Of a DNA stretch of 64,000 nucleotides, positions 7,903 to 14,548 are shown piece by piece. The DNA comes from Pelomonas baiyunensis (GTDB lineage: Bacteria > Pseudomonadota > Gammaproteobacteria > Burkholderiales > Burkholderiaceae_C), in contig NZ_JBIGIB010000001.1 of the NCBI RefSeq assembly GCF_043555935.1, forward strand, positions 1,302,001 to 1,366,000, given 5' to 3'. Under the pieces are notes generated by a model. The model made no database searches. It was given only the letters and a program-made list of their open reading frames with translations, and had not been told where the DNA came from. The position numbers and the translations under genes were made by a program. Position 1 is the first letter of the stretch; every line of letters starts with the position of its first letter.

Positions 7903-9276
7903 ATGCCTCAACCCTGGAAAGTTCTGCACTTTTTGCTGACACCCACCGGGGCGCAGCCCCTGGGGCTGACCCGCGTGTTCGCGGGTGTGGGTGCGGCGGC
8001 CATTGGGGCTTTCAGCCTGGCGATGGGCGTGTGGTTGTCCAGTTGGCTGGAGCAACGCATGCTGGAGCGCGACGCGGCCTTGAGCCGTGATTTCGTGCAG
8101 AGCATTGCCGACATCCAGCGCGTGGCGGCCTTTTTTGCCAAGCCCGAAGGCGCGCCCAGCGCGGCTGTGGGCGAGTTTTTTGCGCACGTGGCGGCCATGC
8201 CCGATGTGCTGCGCGCCAATGTGTATGCCCCGGACCGCCGCGTGCTGTGGTCCAGCAATGCCGCGCTCATTGGCCAGGTGTTCCCGGCCAATGAAGAGCT
8301 GGACGAGGCGCTGGAAGGGCAGGTGGTGGTGAATGCCGAGCAGGGCGACGACCATGCGGAAAAGGCCGAGCACGTGGGCTTGAATGCGGCCGCCCATCGC
8401 TACGTCGAGAACTACCTTCCGGTGTACGAGCCCCGGTCGCGCCGCATGATGGGCGTCATCGAGGTGTACCGCCGGCCGACGGCCTTGTTTGAATCGATCC
8501 GTGAGGGGCAGGTGCGCATCTGGATCGGTGCGGCGGGCGGCGGCCTCTTCCTGTTTGCGGTGCTCGTGTGGTTCGTGCGGCGCACGGAGCGCGCCATGGC
8601 GTCCCAGCAGAAGCGGTTGGTGGAAGCCGACGCCATGGGCATGGTGGGTGAGATCTCGGCCGCGGTGGCGCACAGCATCCGCAACCCGTTGGGGTCCATC
8701 CGCAGTTCCGCGGAACTGCAGCGTGAACTGGGTCAAGACCCGCAAGGCGTGCACGCGGAAGTGATGGGCCATGTGGACCGCATCGAGCATTTGGTGCGCA
8801 GCCTGCTGACCTTGGCCGCCGCTCCGGTGGACAGTGGTGGGCAGGCCGACTTGGGGGCGGTGCTGCGCTCGGCCGCCGAGCGGTTTCGCCCGCAGTTCGC
8901 GGCAGACGGCCGCAGTTTTCAGTGCGAGTTGCCGAGCGGCTTGGGCTTTGTGGCGGCAGACCCGGTGTTGCTCGCGCAGGTGGTGGATTCCCTGCTGGCC
9001 AATGCGGCAGACGCCACCGGCCCCGGCCAGCGCATCACGCTCACGGCCGGGCGCCGCGGGCGTGAGGCCTGGGTGTCGGTCGAAGACACGGGCGCAGGCA
9101 TTGCGCCACAACATCTCGCTGAGGTGTTCAAACCCTTTTTCACCACAAAGCCACGGGGCCTGGGGCTCGGATTGAACCTTGTGAAACGACTGGTGGAGCG
9201 CCAGGGCGGCCGCGTCGAGTTGGCCAGCCAACTCGGTGAAGGCACGCGGGTGACGCTCCAGCTGCCCTTGCGCTGA
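7903..9276 (+). CDS. Membrane sensor histidine kinase (NtrB-like partner of the downstream NtrC-type regulator)
   Basis: A 457-residue two-component sensor. Two membrane segments (about residues 22-45 and 205-226) enclose a periplasmic sensing region of about 160 residues without a recognisable named fold. The cytoplasmic part has the dimerisation/phosphoacceptor helix with His257 in AVAHSIRNPLGSI, then the ATPase domain with LLANAADAT (N box), DTGAGI (G1), FKPFFTTK (F box) and LGLGLNLVKRL (G2). The ATG at 7903 is taken as the start; an in-frame GTG at 7825 overlapping the previous stop is possible. The response-regulator gene begins 10 bases after its stop, so the two form an operon and presumably a cognate pair. 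The signal is unknown. Confidence 0.9.
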   Translation: MPQPWKVLHFLLTPTGAQPLGLTRVFAGVGAAAIGAFSLAMGVWLSSWLEQRMLERDAALSRDFVQSIADIQRVAAFFAKPEGAPSAAVGEFFAHVAAMPDVLRANVYAPDRRVLWSSNAALIGQVFPANEELDEALEGQVVVNAEQGDDHAEKAEHVGLNAAAHRYVENYLPVYEPRSRRMMGVIEVYRRPTALFESIREGQVRIWIGAAGGGLFLFAVLVWFVRRTERAMASQQKRLVEADAMGMVGEISAAVAHSIRNPLGSIRSSAELQRELGQDPQGVHAEVMGHVDRIEHLVRSLLTLAAAPVDSGGQADLGAVLRSAAERFRPQFAADGRSFQCELPSGLGFVAADPVLLAQVVDSLLANAADATGPGQRITLTAGRRGREAWVSVEDTGAGIAPQHLAEVFKPFFTTKPRGLGLGLNLVKRLVERQGGRVELASQLGEGTRVTLQLPLR

Positions 9277-9286
9277 ACCGAACGCC

Positions 9287-10756
9287 ATGCCTGATTCCGC
9301 ACGACCACGCGCACGCGCCTCCTCCATCGCCGAACCCGGTGGTGGTCGGGCGGTATTGATCATTGACGACGAGGCCACGCTGGGCCGCAACATAGCCACC
9401 TACCTGGGTCGCCTGGGTTGGGAGGCCCTGTGGGTGGGCTCGGCAGAGGAGGGTTTGCTTCGGCTGCCCGAGTTCCGTCCCGACGTGATCTTGCTGGACC
9501 ACAACCTGCCTGGCACCAGCGGCCTGGAGGCTTTGCCGCGCCTCCTGGCGGCCGAGCCTGCCGCGCAGGTCGTGCTGATGACAGGCCACGGCTCCATCGA
9601 CCTCGCCGTGGCCGCCATGAAGCAAGGCGCGGCAGACTACCTGGCCAAGCCCCTGGCCCTGTCGGAACTCAAGCTGCTGCTGGAGCGGCTGATGGGCCAG
9701 CATCGGCTGGCTCGAACGGTGGACTACTACCGGGGCCGCGAGGCGGGCGGCAGTGGGCTGGACAAACTGTTGGGCGCATCGCCCCGGTTGCAGATGCTGC
9801 GCGAGCGCATCGGCATGCTGCTGGATGCCGAGCGCGCGCTGGTGGATGGCGACGCCCCGACGGTGCTGATCCAGGGCGAAACCGGCACGGGCAAGGAACT
9901 GGTGGCCCGCGCGTTGCACTTCGGGGGCACGCGTGCCCAGGCGCCCTTCGTGGAGTTGAACTGCGGCGCACTGCCCCAGCATCTGGTGGAAGCCGAGTTG
10001 TTCGGCTACGAGCGGGGTGCCTTCACCGATGCCCGCGAGCGCAAGGCCGGCCTCGTGGAGGCGGCACAAGACGGCACTTTGTTTCTGGACGAAATCGGCG
10101 AGGCCGATGCCGGCACTCAGGTCAAGCTCTTGAAGCTGCTGGAAGACCGCCGCATCCGCCGCCTGGGCAGTTCACGCGAGTTGCAGGTGAACGTGCGCAT
10201 CGTGGCCGCCACACACCGGTCGCTGGAGCAAATGGTGCGCGACGGGCAGTTCCGGGCGGACCTGTACTTCCGCTTGCGCATCGTGGAGCTGTCCGTGCCG
10301 CCGCTGCGCGAGCGCGGGGAAGACGTGCTGCTGCTGGCCGAGCATTTCCTTGCACACCATGCGCAGCGCTACCGGCGGCCGCCCCCTCGGCTGGACGGGG
10401 AGGCCGTGGCGCTGTTGCGCCGCCATGCCTGGCCCGGCAACGTGCGCGAGTTGCGCAATGCCATGGAACAAGCGCTGCTGCTGGCCCGCGGCAACGAAGT
10501 CGGCTGGCGGGAACTGTCGTTCCTGGACCTGGACACGACAGACGCTGCGTTGCGGCCCGCCGCGGGCGGCAACCTGCCCGAGTCGTTGAACCTGGACCAA
10601 CACGAGCGGGCGCTGATCGGCCTGGCGCTGGAGCGCACAGCGGGCAACGTGACGCAAGCCGCCCGGCTGCTGGGCATCAGCCGCGACACGCTGCGCTACC
10701 GGTTGGAGCGTCACGGCATGTCCGGGGATGGCGCAGCCGCACCGCAGCTGCGTTGA
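9287..10756 (+). CDS. Sigma-54-dependent response regulator, NtrC family (GAFTDA variant)
   Basis: A 489-residue enhancer-binding activator. The receiver domain (about residues 22-135) has the acidic pair D27/D28, phosphoacceptor D71 in ILLDHNLPG and the lysine in LAKPL. The AAA+ domain has Walker A GETGTGKE, Walker B TLFLDEIGEAD and the arginine-finger region FRADLYFRL. A C-terminal Fis-type helix-turn-helix reads NVTQAARLLGISRDTLRYRL. The loop that contacts sigma-54, usually GAFTGA, reads GAFTDA (residues 244-249), an Asp replacing the second Gly; this variant exists in nature but can alter or weaken sigma-54 contact. Phosphorylation would come from the kinase encoded just upstream. No -24/-12 promoter was confidently found nearby, so targets are unknown. 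Confidence 0.93.
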   Translation: MPDSARPRARASSIAEPGGGRAVLIIDDEATLGRNIATYLGRLGWEALWVGSAEEGLLRLPEFRPDVILLDHNLPGTSGLEALPRLLAAEPAAQVVLMTGHGSIDLAVAAMKQGAADYLAKPLALSELKLLLERLMGQHRLARTVDYYRGREAGGSGLDKLLGASPRLQMLRERIGMLLDAERALVDGDAPTVLIQGETGTGKELVARALHFGGTRAQAPFVELNCGALPQHLVEAELFGYERGAFTDARERKAGLVEAAQDGTLFLDEIGEADAGTQVKLLKLLEDRRIRRLGSSRELQVNVRIVAATHRSLEQMVRDGQFRADLYFRLRIVELSVPPLRERGEDVLLLAEHFLAHHAQRYRRPPPRLDGEAVALLRRHAWPGNVRELRNAMEQALLLARGNEVGWRELSFLDLDTTDAALRPAAGGNLPESLNLDQHERALIGLALERTAGNVTQAARLLGISRDTLRYRLERHGMSGDGAAAPQLR

Positions 10757-10788
10757 GCGCTTGGCGGTCAGGTGAGCGCCTGAGAGAA

Positions 10789-10837
10789 GCGCGGGCGGTG
10801 GGCCCGCGCGTTCCAGGCCCGTGACGTTGGGGCCTGG
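10789..10837. terminator. Double hairpin between convergent genes
   Basis: GCGCGGGC/GCCCGCGC (10789-10809, five-base loop) is followed by CCAGGCCC/GGGCCTGG (10813-10837, nine-base loop), then CTCTCTTGCTT. It lies between the ends of the NtrC-type regulator and the ETF-QO gene and probably ends both transcripts. Confidence 0.65.
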
Positions 10838-10846
10838 CTCTCTTGC

Positions 10847-12523
10847 TTACATGCCGGCGTAGTTCGGACCGCCACCGCCTTCCGGCGTGACCCACACGAT
10901 GTTTTGCGTCGGGTCCTTGATGTCGCAGGTCTTGCAGTGCACGCAGTTCTGCGCGTTGATCTGCAGGCGCTCCCCACCGCCCGCCTCGTTGGGCACGAAC
11001 TCGTACACGCCCGCCGGGCAATAGCGGCTCTCGGGGCCGGCGAACTTGGCCAGGTTGACCTGCACCGGCACCGATGCGTTTTTCAGCGTCAGGTGGGCCG
11101 GCTGGTTTTCCTCGTGGTTGGTGTTGGAGATGAACACCGACGAGAGGCGGTCGAAGGTCAGCTTGCCATCGGGCTTCGGGTAGGCGATCGGCTGGCACTC
11201 GGCAGCCGGGCGCAGCGCGGCATGGTCCGCCTTGTGGTTGTGGAGCGTCCACGGCGGGGTGGAGACGCCCAGCTTGGGCAGCAGCCACTGCTCGATGCCG
11301 GTCATCAGCTTGCCGGTGGTCTGACCCTTCTTGAACCACAGCTTGAAGTTGCGGGTTTGCTGGAGTTCTTCGTTGAGCCAGCTCTTCTCGAAGGCCTCAG
11401 GGTAGGCGCTCAGTTCGTCCTGCGCACGGCCGGCGTCGAGTGCGGGCGCCAGAGCTTCGGCGCACAGCATGCCGCTCTTGATGGCCGCATGGCTGCCCTT
11501 GATGCGCGCCGCGTTCAGGTAGCCGGCGTCGCAGCCCACCAGCGCGCCACCCGGGAACACGGTCTTGGGCAGGGCCTGCGGCGTGCCGTTGTTGATGGCA
11601 CGTGCGCCGTAGCCGATGCGCTTGCCGCCTTCGATGTGGGCGCGGATGGCCGGGTGGGCCTTCCAGCGCTGCATTTCCTCGAAGGGGCTCATGTACGGGT
11701 TCTGGTAGTCCAGACCGATCACGAAGCCGAGCGTGACCTTGTTGCCGTCCAGGTGGTACAGGAAGCCGCCGCCGAAAGTGTCGTCCACCATGGGCCAGCC
11801 AGCGGTGTGCACCACCTTGCCGGGCTGGGCCTTGTCGGCCGGGATTTCCCACAGCTCCTTGATGCCGATGGCGAAGGTCTGCGTGTCCTTGCCCTCGGTC
11901 AGCTTGAACTTCTCCAGCAGCTGCTTGCCCAGGTGGCCGCGTGCGCCCTCCGAGAAGATCGTGTACTTGCCGAGCAGTTCCATGCCGAGCTGGAAGCTGT
12001 CGCCGGGCTCGCCTTCCTTGGTGATGCCCATGTTGCCCGTGGCCACGCCCTTGACGCGTCCTTGCTCGTCGTACACGACCTCGGCAGCCGCAAAGCCCGG
12101 GAAGATTTCGATGCCCAGGCTCTCTGCCTGCTGGGCCATCCACTTCACCACGTCCGACAGGCTGATCACGTAGCAGCCGTGGTTGTGGAAGTTGCGCGGC
12201 ACGAAGGCGTCCGGGGTGCGGGTGCTGCCGGATTCGCTCAGGAAGAGCACGTCGTCCCCGGTCACCGGCTGGTTGAGCGGCGCGCCGAGTTCTTTCCAGT
12301 TCGGGAACAACTCGGTGATGGCGCGCGGGTCCATGACCGCGCCGGACAGGATGTGCGCGCCGGGTTCCGAGCCCTTTTCGAGCACGACGATGTTGGCGTC
12401 GGGCTTGAGTTGCTTCAGGCGGATGGCCGTGGCGAGGCCCGCCGGGCCGCCACCAACGATCACCACGTCGTACTCCATGGACTCGCGGGGGCCGTACTGG
12501 GCCAGGATTTCTTCGGACGTCAT
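10847..12523 (-). CDS. Electron transfer flavoprotein-ubiquinone oxidoreductase (ETF-QO)
   Basis: Membrane-associated FAD and 4Fe-4S enzyme that takes electrons from electron transfer flavoprotein (beta-oxidation and amino-acid catabolism) and reduces ubiquinone. The 558-residue protein has the N-terminal FAD-binding motif VVIVGGGPAGLATAIRL at about residues 20-36, a central ubiquinone-binding domain (FQLGMELLGKY, GGGFLYHLDGNKVTLG), VFPGGALVGCDAGYLN, and a C-terminal ferredoxin-like cluster region, NCVHCKTCDIKDPTQNI, supplying the iron-sulfur cysteines. Length and domain order match the bacterial family. It stands alone; etfA and etfB are not in the window. The ATG at 12523 fits the family N-terminus. 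Confidence 0.95.
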   Translation of the reverse strand: MTSEEILAQYGPRESMEYDVVIVGGGPAGLATAIRLKQLKPDANIVVLEKGSEPGAHILSGAVMDPRAITELFPNWKELGAPLNQPVTGDDVLFLSESGSTRTPDAFVPRNFHNHGCYVISLSDVVKWMAQQAESLGIEIFPGFAAAEVVYDEQGRVKGVATGNMGITKEGEPGDSFQLGMELLGKYTIFSEGARGHLGKQLLEKFKLTEGKDTQTFAIGIKELWEIPADKAQPGKVVHTAGWPMVDDTFGGGFLYHLDGNKVTLGFVIGLDYQNPYMSPFEEMQRWKAHPAIRAHIEGGKRIGYGARAINNGTPQALPKTVFPGGALVGCDAGYLNAARIKGSHAAIKSGMLCAEALAPALDAGRAQDELSAYPEAFEKSWLNEELQQTRNFKLWFKKGQTTGKLMTGIEQWLLPKLGVSTPPWTLHNHKADHAALRPAAECQPIAYPKPDGKLTFDRLSSVFISNTNHEENQPAHLTLKNASVPVQVNLAKFAGPESRYCPAGVYEFVPNEAGGGERLQINAQNCVHCKTCDIKDPTQNIVWVTPEGGGGPNYAGM

Positions 12524-12653
12524 GTGGGTCTCCGGCGGTATTGAATTGCGCGCGATTCTAGAGAGGCTGAAACCGAAATCGAACGATCGTGCTTTTTTAG
12601 TGCGCGGGCTCTAGCCCGGTAGGATGGTTGCAACCCATTCACAAGGCAGTCTC

Positions 12654-13436
12654 ATGAGTTACTCCATCGATCTTGAAGGCCGCGTGGCCCTGGTGACCGG
12701 TGCATCCAGCGGTCTGGGCGCGCAGTTTGCACGCACCTTGGCAAAAGCCGGTGCCTGCGTGGTGCTGGCGGGCCGGCGCATGGAGCGCCTGAAAGACCTG
12801 CGGGCGGAAATTGAAGGCAATGGCGGCGACGCCCATGTCGTGCAGCTGGACGTGACCGATGTGGCCAGCATCAAGGCCGCGGTGGCGCACGCCGAGACGG
12901 AAGTCGGCACGCTGGACATTCTGATCAACAACTCCGGCGTGTCGACGACGCAGCGGCTGACCGACGTGACGGAGAACGACTACGACTTCGTCATGGACAC
13001 CAACACCCGTGGTGCTTTCTTCGTGGCGCAAGAGGTGGGCAAGCGCATGCTGGCGCGGGCGCGTGGCTCGGCGCCGGGTTCGTTTGTGGGCGGTCGCATC
13101 GTGAACGTGGCTTCGATGGCGGGGCTGCGCGTGCTGGGGCAGATCGGCGTGTACGCCATGAGCAAGGCGGCGGTCATTCACATGACCCGCGCCATGGCGT
13201 TGGAGTGGGGCAAGTACGGCATCAACGTCAATGCCATCTGCCCGGGCTACATCGACACCGAAATCAACCACCACCACTGGAGCACCGAGCAAGGCAAGAA
13301 GCTGGTGGAACTGCTGCCGCGCAAGCGTGTGGGGCAGCCGCAGGATCTGGACACCACGTTGCTGATGCTGTGCGCCAACGAAAGCCACTTCATCAATGGC
13401 GCTGTCATTCAGGCTGACGACGGATTTGGGGTCTGA
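12654..13436 (+). CDS. SDR-family NAD(P)-dependent oxidoreductase
   Basis: Classical short-chain dehydrogenase of 260 residues; the substrate cannot be read from sequence. The cofactor motif TGASSGLG is at about residues 14-21, NNSG follows the fourth strand, and the catalytic set is complete: Ser in NVASMAG, then YAMSK with Tyr and Lys. The C-terminus contains PGYIDTEIN, common among acyl-carrier or acyl-CoA linked SDRs. I use the ATG at 12654, which gives the normal short N-terminus; another in-frame ATG lies at 12624. A YceH-family gene starts three bases after the stop and a thioesterase gene overlaps that one, so the three form an operon, and the thioesterase hints at acyl-CoA chemistry. 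Confidence 0.9.
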   Translation: MSYSIDLEGRVALVTGASSGLGAQFARTLAKAGACVVLAGRRMERLKDLRAEIEGNGGDAHVVQLDVTDVASIKAAVAHAETEVGTLDILINNSGVSTTQRLTDVTENDYDFVMDTNTRGAFFVAQEVGKRMLARARGSAPGSFVGGRIVNVASMAGLRVLGQIGVYAMSKAAVIHMTRAMALEWGKYGINVNAICPGYIDTEINHHHWSTEQGKKLVELLPRKRVGQPQDLDTTLLMLCANESHFINGAVIQADDGFGV

Positions 13437-13439
13437 CGC

Positions 13440-14087
13440 ATGGCGATGAAGCGAGACCTGACCCCGCTGGAGGCCCGCGCGTTGGCCGTGTTGGTGGAGA
13501 AGGAACACACGGTGCCGGACAGCTACCCACTGTCGGCCAACGCGCTGACGGCCGGCTGCAACCAGAAAACTGCGCGCGACCCGGTGATGGAGGTCAGTGA
13601 GTCGGAGGTGCTGGCCACGGTGGAAGAGCTCAAGGGCCTGGCGCTGGTGAACACCGTGAGCGGTAGCCGCGTGCTGCGCTACGAGCACAACTTCGCGCGG
13701 GCGGCTGGGGTGCCCGGCGCCGCAGTGGCGCTGCTGACGCAGCTGATGCTGCGCGGCCCGCAGACCGCGGCGGAACTGCGCCAGAACACTGAGCGGCTGC
13801 ACCGGTTTGCCGATGTGTCCTCGGTCGAGGGCTTTCTGGAAGAGTTGGCCGGGCGGGAGGCGCCCATGGCGATCAAGCTGCCCAAGGCCCCGGGTGCGCG
13901 CGAGGCCCGGTGGGCGCACCTGCTGTGTGGGCCGGTCGCCTCGGTGGACCAAGCCGCCGCGGTGGCGCAGCCGCGTGATGAAGAGCTCGCCCTGCAGCGG
14001 GTGGAACTGGCTGCGCTGCGCGCCGAGGTGGCCTCATTGCGCGACCTGGTGAACCGCATGGCGGCCGAGTTGGGCATGCAGCCATGA
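13440..14087 (+). CDS. yceH: YceH-family protein (DUF480)
   Basis: A 215-residue member of the YceH/UPF0502 family, whose members fold as two winged-helix domains; the biochemical role is not established. The family signature is clear in LTPLEARALAVLVEKEHTVPDSYPLSANAL and in NQKTARDPVMEV, with the second winged helix around LLTQLMLRGPQTAAELR and a C-terminal heptad-like stretch rich in Leu, Ala and Glu (about residues 180-215). It follows the SDR gene by three bases and overlaps the thioesterase gene by four (ATGA). A start two codons later is also possible. The winged helices suggest nucleic-acid or protein binding, but nothing here shows a target. Confidence 0.9.
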   Translation: MAMKRDLTPLEARALAVLVEKEHTVPDSYPLSANALTAGCNQKTARDPVMEVSESEVLATVEELKGLALVNTVSGSRVLRYEHNFARAAGVPGAAVALLTQLMLRGPQTAAELRQNTERLHRFADVSSVEGFLEELAGREAPMAIKLPKAPGAREARWAHLLCGPVASVDQAAAVAQPRDEELALQRVELAALRAEVASLRDLVNRMAAELGMQP

Positions 14088-14503
14088 GGTACGTCGTTCC
14101 TGCGCAGAAGAAGCTCACGTACGAGTGCCGCATTCCCATGCGCTGGGGCGACATGGACGCCATGGGGCACATCAACAACACGTTGTACTTCCGCTACCTG
14201 GAAATCGCGCGTGTCGATTGGCTGACGCAGATCGGAGCACCGCCCAACCCTGGCGGGCAGGGGCCGGTGATCGTGAACGCGTTTTGCAACTTCTACCGGC
14301 AACTCAAGTGCCCGGGCGAGGTGCTGGCGCGGCACTACGTGAGCGACCCGGGCCGCACCAGTTTTGAAACCTGGATCACGCTGGAGCGCCCCGAGGAGCC
14401 GGGCGTCATTTACGCCGAAGGCGGCGCCACCACCTTGTGGTTCGACGCCCAGACCGACAAGGCCATCGCCTTGCCGGACTGGGTGCGTGCCATCGTCAGC
14501 TGA
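14084..14503 (+). CDS. Hotdog-fold acyl-CoA thioesterase (4-hydroxybenzoyl-CoA thioesterase family)
   Basis: A 139-residue single hotdog domain. The signature MRWGDMDAMGHINNTLYFRY contains the catalytic aspartate and the conserved H-x-N-N segment of the 4HBT/YbgC group; these enzymes hydrolyse acyl-CoA esters. The preceding gene overlaps it by four bases (ATGA), so translation is coupled. Substrate is unknown; its presence with an SDR in the same transcript is compatible with a small acyl-CoA pathway. The palindrome at 14531-14546 lies just after it. Confidence 0.87.
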   Translation: MRYVVPAQKKLTYECRIPMRWGDMDAMGHINNTLYFRYLEIARVDWLTQIGAPPNPGGQGPVIVNAFCNFYRQLKCPGEVLARHYVSDPGRTSFETWITLERPEEPGVIYAEGGATTLWFDAQTDKAIALPDWVRAIVS

Positions 14504-14530
14504 GGCTGAGGGCCGTCACGCCGACGTCCC

Positions 14531-14546
14531 GGCCAGGCGCCTGGCC
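14531..14546. terminator. Perfect palindrome between convergent genes
   Basis: GGCCAGGCGCCTGGCC is a 16-base perfect palindrome in the 45-base gap between the thioesterase and the convergent TonB-dependent receptor. It may form a stable hairpin in either transcript, but no run of T follows, so a terminator role is tentative. A related palindrome sits at 50630-50643. Confidence 0.4.
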
Positions 14547-14548
14547 GT

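Noticed and set aside
10904..12544. A 546-codon plus-strand frame opposite the ETF-QO gene.
   Set aside because: Antisense shadow of a well-identified enzyme; composition is not protein-like.
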